Shown here: in pieces, positions 1-8,375 of the stretch
Layout: every line of letters begins with the position of its first letter
Position numbering within the stretch: position 1 is the first letter of the stretch
Source of the DNA: Clostridium homopropionicum DSM 5847
GTDB lineage: Bacteria; Bacillota; Clostridia; Clostridiales; Clostridiaceae
DNA: 64,000 nt
NCBI RefSeq assembly: GCF_001263795.1
Contig: NZ_LHUR01000031.1
Location: 62,001-126,000, forward strand
Direction of reading: 5' to 3'
Notes under the pieces: generated by a model
What the model saw: only the letters and a program-made list of their open reading frames with translations
Databases searched by the model: none
What the model was told of the DNA's origin: nothing
Made by a program: the position numbers and the translations under genes

Positions 1-398
1 AAATGTTGTCTTCTTTTTATGCAGTCATAAATATTTACAACAAATATTAATCTTGCTATATCTTGAGGAACTTTTGAAAGTTCAATAACTATTTGTTCAT
101 CATCTCCATCTCCGTCTCCAGTAAGGTTGTCTCCCATATGTTGAACGCTTCCACTTTTATGTTTTAAGTTTCCAAAATAAACTATCTCTTCTTTTGATCT
201 TACCTTTCCATTTGTATCTATCAAAAATACTGATGCATCACAATCTACATTTGGAGCTCCTCCTCCAAATAAGCTTCCAAGTAGTCCTTTTCCCCCTTGA
301 GCTACAGGATCCCAACCTAAACCAACCATTATTCTAGATAATCCTTCATTATCCTTTGTAAGGCTTATCCTTTGACCCTTTTGTAAATTAACAGCCAT
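1..398 (-). CDS. TerD family stress protein, 3' end beyond window
   Basis: TerD-domain protein whose C-terminus runs off the left edge. The start is the ATG at 396-398 with a GGAGGA-type ribosome site just upstream. The visible part carries the family's calcium-binding acidic stretch ([14 protein letters not shown]), the conserved VGLGWD near the N-terminus and the FLIDTNG strand. TerD proteins are cytoplasmic Ca2+-binding proteins of tellurite/general stress systems; their exact biochemistry is unsettled. Compared with the next two paralogues it has a glycine-rich insertion (about residues 35-47) after VGLGWD. It is the most distal visible gene of the minus-strand Ter operon, 52 bases after the preceding TerD. 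Confidence 0.93.
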   Translation of the reverse strand, partial: MAVNLQKGQRISLTKDNEGLSRIMVGLGWDPVAQGGKGLLGSLFGGGAPNVDCDASVFLIDTNGKVRSKEEIVYFGNLKHKSGSVQHMGDNLTGDGDGDDEQIVIELSKVPQDIARLIFVVNIYDCIKRRQH

Positions 399-450
399 TT
401 TTTCCTCCTCCTAGTTGTTTTATACCTTTTTATAATATTTTAAAATCTTA

Positions 451-1029
451 TTAAACATCTAAACCATAGTTTCTGCAAAGAGCAGCAAGTCCTCCTTGAA
501 AACCACTTCCAACAGCACTAAATTTCCACTCGTCGTTATGTCTGTATAATTCACAAAAAACTAATGCTGTTTCAATAGAAAAGTCTTCTGATAAGTCATA
601 ACGCAATACTTCTTCTCCAGTTTCCTTATTTATTATTCTTACGAAAGCATTAGATACCTGTCCAAAATTTTGTCCTCTAGCTTGTGCTTCATGAATTGTT
701 ACTGTTATTGCTATTTTAGCAATATTTTCTGGTACTTTAGAGAAATCGATGATAATTTGTTCATCATCTCCATCTCCATCTCCTGTTCTATTATCCCCAG
801 TATGAATAACCGAAGCACTTGGATGCTTTAAGTTATTATAAAATACAAAGTCTAAATCATTATTTACTCTTCCATTTTGCCCAATTAAAAAAGCAGAAGC
901 ATCTAAGTCAAAATCATATCCACCATCATAAAATTTTGTATCCCATCCAAGACCTATTATTGCTTCTTTTAATCCAGGAGCTTCCTTTGTTAAACTAATT
1001 TTCTGTCCTTTAGATAAGTTTATTGCCAT
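451..1029 (-). CDS. TerD family protein
   Basis: A full-length (192 aa) TerD/TerE-type protein. It shows the N-terminal KGQKISLTK strand, GLGWD, the acidic Ca2+ loop [15 protein letters not shown], the central [14 protein letters not shown] motif and the C-terminal [10 protein letters not shown] motif. The start ATG has a GGAGGAT ribosome site. It is strongly similar to the neighbour at 1078-1656, so the two arose by tandem duplication. Members of this family accompany TelA, phosphoribosyltransferase and aldolase-like genes in Ter stress modules, as here. A Ca2+-dependent scaffolding or sensing role is the family inference. Confidence 0.95.
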   Translation of the reverse strand: MAINLSKGQKISLTKEAPGLKEAIIGLGWDTKFYDGGYDFDLDASAFLIGQNGRVNNDLDFVFYNNLKHPSASVIHTGDNRTGDGDGDDEQIIIDFSKVPENIAKIAITVTIHEAQARGQNFGQVSNAFVRIINKETGEEVLRYDLSEDFSIETALVFCELYRHNDEWKFSAVGSGFQGGLAALCRNYGLDV

Positions 1030-1077
1030 TGAAAATCCTCCAATCTAATAATTCAATGTTTTATAATGGGTGATTTA

Positions 1078-1656
1078 TTAGACATCTATACCAAAATTAT
1101 TGCAAAGAGCAGCTAATCCTCCTTGGAAACCGCTTCCTATTGCATTAAACTTCCATTCGCCATTATGACGATATAATTCAGCAACAACTATAGCAGTTTC
1201 TATGCTATAATCCTCACTTAAATCATATCTGATAAGTTCTTCATTTGTATCTTCATTTACTATTCTAATAAAAGCATTTGATACTTGCCCAAAGTTCTGT
1301 CCTCTAGCTTGTGCTTCATGGATAGTAACTGTAAAATCTATTTTTTCAACATTTGAAGGAACTTTACTTAATTCTACTCTTATTTGTTCGTCATCTCCTG
1401 CTCCTTCACCTGTTCTGTTATCACCAAGATGAGTAACAGCTTTAGATGGATCTGTTAAATTATTATAAAATACAAAATCGTTATCAGAACCAACCTTGCC
1501 ATTCCCTCCTAATAAGAAAGCAGCAGTATCTAAATCAAAGTCTTTTCCTCCATCGTATTTATTAGTGTCCCATCCAAGCCCAACTATTACCTTTGTTAAA
1601 CCAGGATTAGTTTTTGTTAAATCCACTTTTTGACCTTTTGTTAAGCTAACTGCCAT
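1078..1656 (-). CDS. TerD family protein (TerE-like)
   Basis: A 192-aa TerD paralogue and the first of the three tandem TerD genes in transcription order. It has KGQKVDLTK at the N-terminus, GLGWDTN, the acidic loop [15 protein letters not shown], the [14 protein letters not shown] block and the [10 protein letters not shown] end. One aspartate-rich position differs from its neighbour (GEGAGDD against GDGDGDD), which could alter Ca2+ affinity; that is inference. It lies 157 bases downstream of the HAD phosphatase gene, a gap long enough for a separate promoter for the terD trio. Confidence 0.95.
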   Translation of the reverse strand: MAVSLTKGQKVDLTKTNPGLTKVIVGLGWDTNKYDGGKDFDLDTAAFLLGGNGKVGSDNDFVFYNNLTDPSKAVTHLGDNRTGEGAGDDEQIRVELSKVPSNVEKIDFTVTIHEAQARGQNFGQVSNAFIRIVNEDTNEELIRYDLSEDYSIETAIVVAELYRHNGEWKFNAIGSGFQGGLAALCNNFGIDV

Positions 1657-1813
1657 TACAATTACCTTCTTTCTTTAATTTTATTATTGGCTTTCTTCTA
1701 AATTCATATAATTAAGAAAGCATAATCCTTAAAAGTATTTAATTATAATTTTTCCCAATAAACACATTGTAATACTATTATATATTTACTCTATTTAAAA
1801 ATCAAACTAGGAC

Positions 1814-2614
1814 TCAAGCTAATTTTTCTACCATTTCTAGTATTTCCTCAGAGGCCTCTATGCCCATTTTGCTAGTCATGATTATGTTCCTTCTGTCAAC
1901 TTTTTTAAAATCAAAAAGTTCCTTTAATTCTCCATGAGATGGACAAATAGAATGTTCTGAATTAATTAATATTGGATAATCTAAATATGAATCTCCTGCG
2001 GCTATAACTTTATTTCTTCCTTCCTTCTTTTTTATATAAGCTACTGCATCCCATTTGTTTACTGGCTCTGGAACTAAATATAGTTTTTTGCTTTGAAGAG
2101 ATATGTTCCAACCTTTTTCTTTACTCCATTTTTCAAACTCTTCTAGCTGTCTTAAGTTAACATGGGCTTTATCCTCAAAATGAATACTATAGAATAAATT
2201 ATCCCTTAAAACTATTTTTTTAATCCATTGAGTATTAAAAAAACTTTCCAAAAATTTTTCCTTTACAATATTGTGCCTCTCTACTATGGACAGTTTCTCT
2301 TCTATTATGCTTCTCCATTCCATATCTACTTTCCCATTTATTATGATGTTGCCGCCATTACTTACTACTGCATAGATAGGTTTTATTTTTTCTTCCATAA
2401 TAAATATTCTTTTATATTGCTCTATGGTTCTGGTGGTAACAGGTATAAATAAAATTCTTTCTTTAATCCTTATGAGTTTTTCTATAGTCTTAGTTCTCAT
2501 GAAACTAAGTTCCTTGTCTTCGTACCTTTCTACTAGTTCTATATTTCTATCTTTCTCCTCAATTAACTTTCTTGAATAAATCAGTGTTCTATCTAAATCA
2601 GAGGCAAAAATCAA
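1814..2614 (-). CDS. HAD-superfamily phosphatase of the Ter biosynthetic module
   Basis: A HAD hydrolase of the sucrose-phosphatase/Cof type. Motif I is FASDLDRTL at the very N-terminus (nucleophile and acid/base Asp), TTR appears as motif II, and AAGDSYLDYPIL carries the motif IV acidic pair. I prefer the TTG start at 2612-2614: it follows a GGGGGA ribosome site by a normal spacing and overlaps the upstream stop codon as TTGA, typical translational coupling, and it puts motif I at the N-terminus. The ATG at 2651-2653 gives 13 extra residues and a 43-base overlap with the preceding gene. Gene order (lyase, PRTase, StiP, HAD) matches the biosynthetic module predicted for Ter operons; the substrate is unknown. 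Confidence 0.85.
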   Translation of the reverse strand: MIFASDLDRTLIYSRKLIEEKDRNIELVERYEDKELSFMRTKTIEKLIRIKERILFIPVTTRTIEQYKRIFIMEEKIKPIYAVVSNGGNIIINGKVDMEWRSIIEEKLSIVERHNIVKEKFLESFFNTQWIKKIVLRDNLFYSIHFEDKAHVNLRQLEEFEKWSKEKGWNISLQSKKLYLVPEPVNKWDAVAYIKKKEGRNKVIAAGDSYLDYPILINSEHSICPSHGELKELFDFKKVDRRNIIMTSKMGIEASEEILEMVEKLA

Positions 2615-3726
2615 TCCATGTTCCCCCTTATTTTTGACTTGATAAGTCCACAACAGGAATAAGTCATATTCTTATAAATCTCTACTGGTACCTGCTTATC
2701 CTTTGCTAAGATTAAAATATGCTTAAGGTTAGGGTTGTCCACGTCATTAATAAGTATTTTCCAAGGAACCCGCCTTAACAAAACTCTCGTAGTTTCCCCT
2801 ACCCCAGGTTTAATTAAATTAATGTCTCCTATATTATACTTGTCCTTTATTTCCTTTACTTCTTTAATTCCTTGATTGTACACATTTTTATCTATAGTAC
2901 ATAATTTACTCATTTCTATATGGATACTTGGAAAGATTTTCGATATTGCATCTATAAATAAATTAGATAAATCTCTCTCTAACCACTCCCTATAAAACTT
3001 AGCACCGTGGAAATCATTATCTGATATTAAATCAGCTCTTAATACAGTTCTGCTTATTAGTCCTGATACCGTTGAATTTAAGCAAGCAGAAGGAATTAAA
3101 AAATCCTCTCTTGTTCCATAAAGCTCTACACAATAAGCCGGATCAGCTAGCACAGCTAATTTATCACTAATTTTGATTCCGTATTTTTTTTGAAATTCAT
3201 CCAAAGCTTCTTTTAAAACTCCATTTATGGCACCTTTACCTGTCCATCCATCTACAAATTGAATACCCTCTTCATTATGATGATTCAATATATACTTTAC
3301 AGCATTAACATCAATTCCTTTGCCTCTTATGATTGAAATACTGTAGTGAGGAATATTCATTTTATATTTAAATTTTAAGTATCTTTTTATTAAAATACCA
3401 ATAGGCGTTCCTGCCCTAGCTAGAGAAACTATAACAGTCTCCTCGCCTTTTTCTTTAAATATTAATTCTCCAACTTGTGCTACAGCTCTAGCTACTTTTT
3501 CCTTAGAATCCTGAAGAGTTTTATAGAATATGTCCATATATTCTTCATTTGGAAAATACTCTATAGGAAGCATTTCAGAATAGTGTCCCCCATTTTGAAT
3601 TATTTTTTCTCTCTGTTCATTATCCTGTTCATTAATATGATTAGATATATCCTTTAAAAGAAATACTACATCTTCCTCTGAATAGCTTCCTAGTTTTTCT
3701 GGTTCTTTTATGTGCTGAAACCTCAT
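2611..3726 (-). CDS. StiP-family protein with C-terminal PELOTA-type domain
   Basis: A 371-aa protein resembling the family named cysteine protease StiP. It is better regarded as a phosphoribosyltransferase-related domain: there is a VIVSLARAGTPIG strand near residue 100 and a PRPP-loop-like VDGWTGKGAI near residue 160. The C-terminal 60 residues (VPWKILINDVDNPNLKHIL onward) resemble the PELOTA RNA-binding domain found at this place in Ter-operon members. It ends in a TGA that overlaps the likely HAD start, so translation is probably coupled. In published surveys of Ter systems this gene always travels with the PRTase-TRSP and HAD genes and is predicted to help make a nucleoside-like compound. 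No member has a proven reaction that I know of. Confidence 0.85.
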   Translation of the reverse strand: MRFQHIKEPEKLGSYSEEDVVFLLKDISNHINEQDNEQREKIIQNGGHYSEMLPIEYFPNEEYMDIFYKTLQDSKEKVARAVAQVGELIFKEKGEETVIVSLARAGTPIGILIKRYLKFKYKMNIPHYSISIIRGKGIDVNAVKYILNHHNEEGIQFVDGWTGKGAINGVLKEALDEFQKKYGIKISDKLAVLADPAYCVELYGTREDFLIPSACLNSTVSGLISRTVLRADLISDNDFHGAKFYREWLERDLSNLFIDAISKIFPSIHIEMSKLCTIDKNVYNQGIKEVKEIKDKYNIGDINLIKPGVGETTRVLLRRVPWKILINDVDNPNLKHILILAKDKQVPVEIYKNMTYSCCGLIKSKIRGNMD

Positions 3727-3751
3727 TAAAACACTCCTCTTCTTTAGCCTC

Positions 3752-5107
3752 TTAGAAATAAATAAAGTTTATTTTAAAAATCCCCAGTGAGTAAAATAAT
3801 TTTATAAGCTCTTCCTTACTTTCTTCTCCAATCTCTCTTTCTGTAATAAATAAAACTTCATTATACATTCCACTGCCAACATTATATATGTAGTTAGTTA
3901 CCCCCTTATCAAAAGGACTTTTAAATCTAGCCGCATGTTTCACCCCATATTCTTCACTGGAACTTGCGTAAATTGGGCTTCTAGTAGTGGATTGATATTT
4001 TGCTCCTTCAATTTTGCTTGCTATTAGCATTGGTATGTACATAAATTCTTCTGTTCCTAGAACTATTAGCTTCTTATCCAATACTCCCAATTGCTTTACT
4101 ACATCACATGCATAACTATCTATTTCTGTAAGATCCTTTTCTGTAATTCCAAATCGTCCGGTTAAATCTATATACTTATGGGTAACTGATTCTCCAGTAG
4201 TCAATTTTCTAGTTAAATTTCTGCTCTTCCCAAAGCTAAATTTATGATTTTTTGCTAAAGTTCTCAACTTGTATTCTTCTTTTATCTTCTCATTTTCATA
4301 AAAAATTTCTAATCCATCTATAGATGGGCTATCACATATAGCTTCTCCATCAAGTAGGGACACTTCTTTAATAACTACGCCTAGTTCATTCTCTAATTTC
4401 TTATATTCTTCAACATGTTCTTTTCTTCTCCAATCCAAAATAGAAACGACTACATATTCTTTATTCTTAAATTTATTATTTATTGCTCTAATAAGATTTA
4501 GTGCTGTTTTACCTGTAGTTATTTCATCATCTACCAGTACTATTCTCTTATATTCACTTAATATATCATTTTTTAATGGATAGCAAAAATGACTTGTTGC
4601 ATGTGAATGCTCTTCTTCAAAGTTAAAAACAGACGTGTATTCATGGATTTCATCTCTAGTAGTGTGTATATAATAGATATTGTCTCCCTTAAATTGAGAA
4701 AAAACACTATTTCCAAGGGCAGTTGCAGTTTCTGCAAAGCCTATAAATAAGGTTGGAATATTCATTTCCATTAAATTATCCTCTGCATAATTAAAGGCCT
4801 TATGAATGTATTTATCTTCACTTAAAGCTTTTGCTATTAGTTCAGTTTTGTAGCCTCGTCCCCGATTTTCTTCCCTATTCTCAACTTTTTCATTAATTAG
4901 AAAGCCTAATAATTTTCCTGTTAGTAGCGCTCGCTTGGGGTCAACTGGTATGTGTTTCCCGAGAAGCTTGCTTACAAATAAAAATGCCCTTTTTTTGTTA
5001 TTTCTAGCTGCAAATAAAAACAAATCCTTTATTTGAAAGTTATACGGATTATCCAAAATCTCTACGTCTACTGCAATTTGATTCAGAATTTTTAGGGTTT
5101 TTTTCAT
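3752..5107 (-). CDS. phosphoribosyltransferase with C-terminal TRSP domain
   Basis: A 451-aa PRTase of the Ter module. The PRPP-binding loop is visible as LVDDEITTGKTAL (about residues 191-203). A C-terminal TRSP domain carries its name-giving motif STTRSPIY (about residues 373-380). It starts at an ATG with an AGGAGGAA-like site and follows the lyase gene by 12 bases. It presumably moves a ribose-phosphate group onto, or off, a base-like substrate in concert with the StiP protein and the HAD phosphatase. The substrate is not known and I do not infer one. Confidence 0.88.
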   Translation of the reverse strand: MKKTLKILNQIAVDVEILDNPYNFQIKDLFLFAARNNKKRAFLFVSKLLGKHIPVDPKRALLTGKLLGFLINEKVENREENRGRGYKTELIAKALSEDKYIHKAFNYAEDNLMEMNIPTLFIGFAETATALGNSVFSQFKGDNIYYIHTTRDEIHEYTSVFNFEEEHSHATSHFCYPLKNDILSEYKRIVLVDDEITTGKTALNLIRAINNKFKNKEYVVVSILDWRRKEHVEEYKKLENELGVVIKEVSLLDGEAICDSPSIDGLEIFYENEKIKEEYKLRTLAKNHKFSFGKSRNLTRKLTTGESVTHKYIDLTGRFGITEKDLTEIDSYACDVVKQLGVLDKKLIVLGTEEFMYIPMLIASKIEGAKYQSTTRSPIYASSSEEYGVKHAARFKSPFDKGVTNYIYNVGSGMYNEVLFITEREIGEESKEELIKLFYSLGIFKINFIYF

Positions 5108-5119
5108 ATTTTCCTCCCA

Positions 5120-6289
5120 TTAAAATAAGTCAACACAATTTAATTCTTCATTAAACACTCCATATATATAAGCTCTTTTCAATATCTTCTTTGCCCAGTT
5201 ATTATGGGGATTTTCTTCATTCATTTTGTTGTTATACCGGCTCTTATAGGCTCCTCTTATTTCAGCTCCTAAAATTGCTGAAGCATCCTCATATTCTTCC
5301 TTTGTAACTACATAAAGTGCATTAACTATTGGAATATGTGTAGGGTGAATTATTGTTTTACCAATTAATCCATTAGCCTTGTCCAATACAACTTCCTTAA
5401 TAAGTCCATCAATACATTTTTCAAGATAATATTCTCTCTTTTTTAAGCCACCTTGTCCTAAATGTTCAAAAAATGGTTTTTCTCTTAATTGAGGCTTCAA
5501 TATTCTGTTATCAGGATTTCCATTAAAATATTCCCATACAGGGCCTGAAATGACGTATTCTTCTTCTGCTCTTCCAAATATATTTATAATATCTGATATG
5601 CAATCTCTTATGACTCCAATATCATATATACTATTCTCCATTTGACGTCTTATAGAATATAAACCTAGTAGGTCCGTCCCTCCAATTCTAATGTTTAACA
5701 CCACGTCCTTACTTTGATCAATGATTTGCTTAATTCTTATAAGCTCTTCTATTCTTGTTTCTTTATAGGCTACTCCTTTAGTCTCTAAAATTGGCATAGC
5801 ATATAATTTTAATTCTCTTTCTTCATTAAATTTACTAAGAATGTCCATAAATTCTCGTCCATTATCTGAATTAAATTTTGGAAAACAAAATCCTGTAATG
5901 CTGCTAAAAAGCTGTTTCTTTTCTAAAAGCTTATTAAATTGTTCTGTATTTCGCACTCTTATAAAAATTAAAGGCAATTCAGCTTCTTTATATTTCTTTG
6001 ATTCTAAAGCTTTATTCATTTCTGTTAATACTTTTGCTATGTTTTCCTCTGCCTCTTGAACCTTGTCCTCTGGAATGGAATCTTCAAGACAAAGAACAAT
6101 TGATGTAAGTCTTTTATATTTATTATCTAATATTATATCAGATATTCCTTCTTTTATGGCTGGTATATATAAGGTAGCTCCTAAAGCAAAGGATAGATAT
6201 TCTTTCGGAGTAGCTTTTGTAATCTCTGATGGCTCTTTGAAAAAAATCCTCTTTCGATCCTTTGGAGATAGGTCATTAAAAAATATCAT
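5120..6289 (-). CDS. HpcH/HpaI-type TIM-barrel C-C bond lyase of Ter module
   Basis: A 389-aa TIM-barrel protein related to citrate lyase beta / malyl-CoA lyase. Visible signature pieces are LCLEDSIPEDKVQEAE (metal/acid region), LPLIFIRVRN, PILETKGV and IIHPTHIPIVNALY, the conserved C-terminal substrate-site motif. It is the first gene of the minus-strand operon and so sets its expression. Members of this branch occur in Ter operons with PRTase, StiP and HAD genes. The ATP-grasp gene often found with them is not in the visible part. The start ATG has GGGAGGAATAA upstream. Confidence 0.88.
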   Translation of the reverse strand: MIFFNDLSPKDRKRIFFKEPSEITKATPKEYLSFALGATLYIPAIKEGISDIILDNKYKRLTSIVLCLEDSIPEDKVQEAEENIAKVLTEMNKALESKKYKEAELPLIFIRVRNTEQFNKLLEKKQLFSSITGFCFPKFNSDNGREFMDILSKFNEERELKLYAMPILETKGVAYKETRIEELIRIKQIIDQSKDVVLNIRIGGTDLLGLYSIRRQMENSIYDIGVIRDCISDIINIFGRAEEEYVISGPVWEYFNGNPDNRILKPQLREKPFFEHLGQGGLKKREYYLEKCIDGLIKEVVLDKANGLIGKTIIHPTHIPIVNALYVVTKEEYEDASAILGAEIRGAYKSRYNNKMNEENPHNNWAKKILKRAYIYGVFNEELNCVDLF

Positions 6290-6364
6290 TTTATTCCTCC
6301 CAAGTACTTTTTATTAAATATATAATAATTTCTAAAAACATACCATAAGCTTTAAAAGTAAAAA

Positions 6365-6410
6365 ATCGGCATTCTATCTATAATTATATATTAAAAGATA
6401 GTTTACCGAT
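6365..6410. promoter_or_regulatory. interrupted inverted repeat upstream of Ter operon
   Basis: ATCGG-N4-CTATCT is mirrored 16 bases later by AGATAG-N4-CCGAT, giving an 11-of-15 matched dyad centred about 100 bases upstream of the lyase start. There is no T-run on either side, so a terminator is unlikely. It could be an operator for the stress operon or a structured leader. No copy is obvious upstream of the YceG-TelA pair. Confidence 0.35.
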
Positions 6411-6562
6411 AATTAATTATTTATAAATTTTAAGTAAATTTTACAGTAATTACTTTTCAAATTATGACTATATACCATAATATCCATAATTTTTCAGAAA
6501 AATATTCTTAAACTTTATTTCCTCAGTTAAAATAACATTCTATACATTTTTTTCTACAATTA

Positions 6563-6591
6563 TTGACAGAATAATAATAATATAGTATATT
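6563..6591 (+). promoter_or_regulatory. sigma-A-type promoter for rrf2-family gene
   Basis: TTGACA at 6563-6568, a 17-base spacer and TATATT at 6586-6591: a near-consensus vegetative promoter. The start codon follows about 47 bases after the -10 box. Confidence 0.6.
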
Positions 6592-6637
6592 GAAACTACA
6601 CCAACTAAGTGCACTTTATTCTAATAGGAGAGTCATT

Positions 6638-7045
6638 ATGAAAATAACCCAAGAAGTGGATTACGCTCTAAGAGTTGTTTTATATCTATGTAAACTTGGA
6701 TATGGGAAAAAGGTCGAAGCTAAAATTATATCTGAAAGTGAAAATATTCCCTTAAGGTTTCTATTAAAGCTACTTAGAAAGCTAAAAATGGCTGGAATAG
6801 TTGAATCTTATAGAGGAATAAATGGAGGATATGCTCTAAATAAGCTGCCAGAGGATATTTCATTTAAAGATGTAATCATTGCTATAGACGGGCCAATTTA
6901 TATGAACAGGTGTATTTTTGATCCTAGTCACTGTAATCTAAATAGAAGTACTCGCTGTGAAATACATTCTGCTTTAAACTCAGTACAAAATAACCTGTTA
7001 AAACAACTACAGTCAGTAAATTTTAGAGACTTAATATCCAAATAG
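6638..7045 (+). CDS. Rrf2 family transcriptional regulator
   Basis: A 135-aa winged-helix regulator of the Rrf2/IscR/NsrR family. It has the usual opening MKITQEVDYALRVVLYL, the recognition-helix region IPLRFLLKLLRKLKMAGIVES and the wing RGINGGYAL. Three cysteines in a CX6CX7C arrangement follow the wing, near the place where IscR and NsrR hold an Fe-S cluster, so a cluster-based redox or NO sensor is plausible. I chose the ATG at 6638 because AGGAG lies 7 bases before it; the longer frame back to 6590 has no ribosome site. It stands alone, divergent from the Ter operon and convergent with a CoA-transferase gene. Its targets are not visible. Confidence 0.9.
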   Translation: MKITQEVDYALRVVLYLCKLGYGKKVEAKIISESENIPLRFLLKLLRKLKMAGIVESYRGINGGYALNKLPEDISFKDVIIAIDGPIYMNRCIFDPSHCNLNRSTRCEIHSALNSVQNNLLKQLQSVNFRDLISK

Positions 7046-7153
7046 ATACTTATGAATATATGGGAGATAATCCCTTATATTTTACATACAAAGTATACCT
7101 TTTGTGTACAGATTATTCTTTTATCATTTTTCATATATAATAATTGCCAAAAA

Positions 7154-7184
7154 TAAAAGTGCAGGGACCGTCCCTGCACTTTTA
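7154..7184. terminator. bidirectional hairpin with GGGACCGTCCC core
   Basis: A nearly perfect palindrome (TAAAAGTGCAGGGAC, one central base, then its complement) lies between two convergent genes. A-rich and T-rich flanks on both sides fit a shared terminator. Its core is a close variant of the dispersed GGGACAGTCCC repeat of this window. Confidence 0.7.
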
Positions 7185-7221
7185 TCTATATAATACCCAC
7201 ATAATACCCATATTATTTCTT

Positions 7222-7935
7222 TTATAAATTATGAACCTTTGCATAATATTCATTAAAACATTTTTCTCTCTGATGAAAACTATTATTCTCTATAATAATA
7301 CCAACTAAATTTCCTGGTGTTCCAACACTCTCATAGGGTATTTTGCCAACTTCTACAACTTCCTCTACCTCTGCTAATACTATGTCAGCTGCAGATGCCA
7401 TTATAGGATTTGCTCCTTTTAATGTATGTTTATATTGAATATTTCCAGCTCTGTCAGCTCTATAACCCTTAATTATTGCTACATCCGCCTTTAATGGCTG
7501 ATATAATAAATAATCCTTATCATCTATTGTAATTGTGGCTCTACCTTCCCCAATTTCAGTTTCAAGTCCATTTTCGGTTACAATTGCTCCAAGTCCTGCT
7601 CCTGTTGCTCTTATTCTTTCTATTAAAGTTTTGATTGGATTAATCTCAACTTCTAAAGTGCCCTCTTTATATTGTTTTAAAATCTCTGGATTGCTTCCAA
7701 TATGTGAACATATCAGTTTTTTAATTTGTCTATTTTTGATAAGCTTCCCAATATTGTTACTTCCTCCTGGGAAAGATGCTACTGTTTGTATAAGCGTTAA
7801 GTCTTTTACTCCAGATCTTGAAAGTCCTTCAATCATTTTAAGTGGAGCACCTACATCTAAAAAACCTCCTATCATTATACTCATGCCATTTTTTATCTGA
7901 CTTACTGCCTCTTGATACGTTTGAATAGAAGCCAT
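7222..7935 (-). CDS. 3-oxoacid CoA-transferase A subunit, unpaired second copy
   Basis: A 237-aa AtoD/CtfA-type subunit, clearly homologous along its length to the A subunit at 10703-11419 (shared blocks include GAPLKMI, VKDLTLIQ, LKADVAIIKG and VGTPG). The ATG at 7933-7935 is chosen because GGGGGTG sits just upstream; the longer TTG frame would put that ribosome site inside the gene. No B subunit is adjacent, which is unusual because A and B normally form an obligate heteromer and the catalytic glutamate lies in B. It has its own -24/-12 promoter at 8048-8063 and shares a control region with the divergent membrane protein. It may exchange with the A subunit of the other operon or be regulatory. 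Confidence 0.9.
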   Translation of the reverse strand: MASIQTYQEAVSQIKNGMSIMIGGFLDVGAPLKMIEGLSRSGVKDLTLIQTVASFPGGSNNIGKLIKNRQIKKLICSHIGSNPEILKQYKEGTLEVEINPIKTLIERIRATGAGLGAIVTENGLETEIGEGRATITIDDKDYLLYQPLKADVAIIKGYRADRAGNIQYKHTLKGANPIMASAADIVLAEVEEVVEVGKIPYESVGTPGNLVGIIIENNSFHQREKCFNEYYAKVHNL

Positions 7936-8047
7936 ATTATACACCCCCAAAATAACTATAAACTATTGATAATTGCAGATTAAAAAACTATTATTCCGTA
8001 TCCTTCTTATAAAAAATGTAGATTAAATTTTTCTTCTCATATTTATA

Positions 8048-8063
8048 TGCACTTTGTATGCCA
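8048..8063 (-). promoter_or_regulatory. sigma-54 (-24/-12) promoter for orphan A subunit
   Basis: On the minus strand the sequence is TGGCATACAAAGTGCA. It has the GG and GC dinucleotides at the required spacing of the TGGCAC-N5-TTGC consensus. It lies about 113 bases upstream of the start codon. It is nearly identical to the element at 11561-11576. Confidence 0.75.
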
Positions 8064-8134
8064 ACTTATCATGAATTTTGAAACCCTTAAAAAGGGCGAC
8101 TTCAGATGAAAACGCTTTCTAATTTTTTAGATAT

Positions 8135-8228
8135 AAAGTGTGCTAATTTTAATAACTTGTACTAATTTTTGAATACTAACACAACATTTGAAGATTTAGC
8201 ACACTTTTTTTAAAAATTAGCACACTTT
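8135..8228. promoter_or_regulatory. cluster of three activator-type sites AAAGTGTGCTAA
   Basis: AAAGTGTGCTAA occurs at 8135-8146 and its exact complement TTAGCACACTTT at 8196-8207 and 8217-8228. A further copy (AAAGTGTGCTA) lies at 11670-11680 upstream of the other CoA-transferase operon. All lie tens of bases upstream of -24/-12 promoters, where enhancer-binding activators bind. The likely binder is the CBS-AAA+-Fis regulator encoded at 11803-13155. Confidence 0.65.
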
Positions 8229-8276
8229 CTTAGTTACTTACTATTTAAAATATTGAAATATTCTAATTTTAAATTA

Positions 8277-8292
8277 TGGAATGATATTTGCT
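8277..8292 (+). promoter_or_regulatory. sigma-54 (-24/-12) promoter for membrane protein
   Basis: TGGAATGATATTTGCT keeps the invariant GG and GC at correct spacing and a perfect TTGCT half. It lies about 84 bases before the start of the multi-pass membrane gene and directly downstream of the shared activator-site cluster. Confidence 0.65.
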
Positions 8293-8305
8293 AAATATAT
8301 GCTTA

Positions 8306-8330
8306 GGTAAAAATAAGGAGGATTTTTACC
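8306..8330 (+). promoter_or_regulatory. leader hairpin presenting AAGGAGG in its loop
   Basis: GGTAAAAAT and ATTTTTACC form a perfect 9-bp stem around the loop AAGGAGG. No start codon follows at ribosome-site distance, and the gene's own site (GAAAGGGG) lies about 35 bases further on. A stem-loop exposing GGA is the classic shape of a CsrA binding site. That reading is inference. Confidence 0.5.
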
Positions 8331-8375
8331 TATATCGAAATAATAAAATCATTTATTAGAAAGGGGAATTTTATA

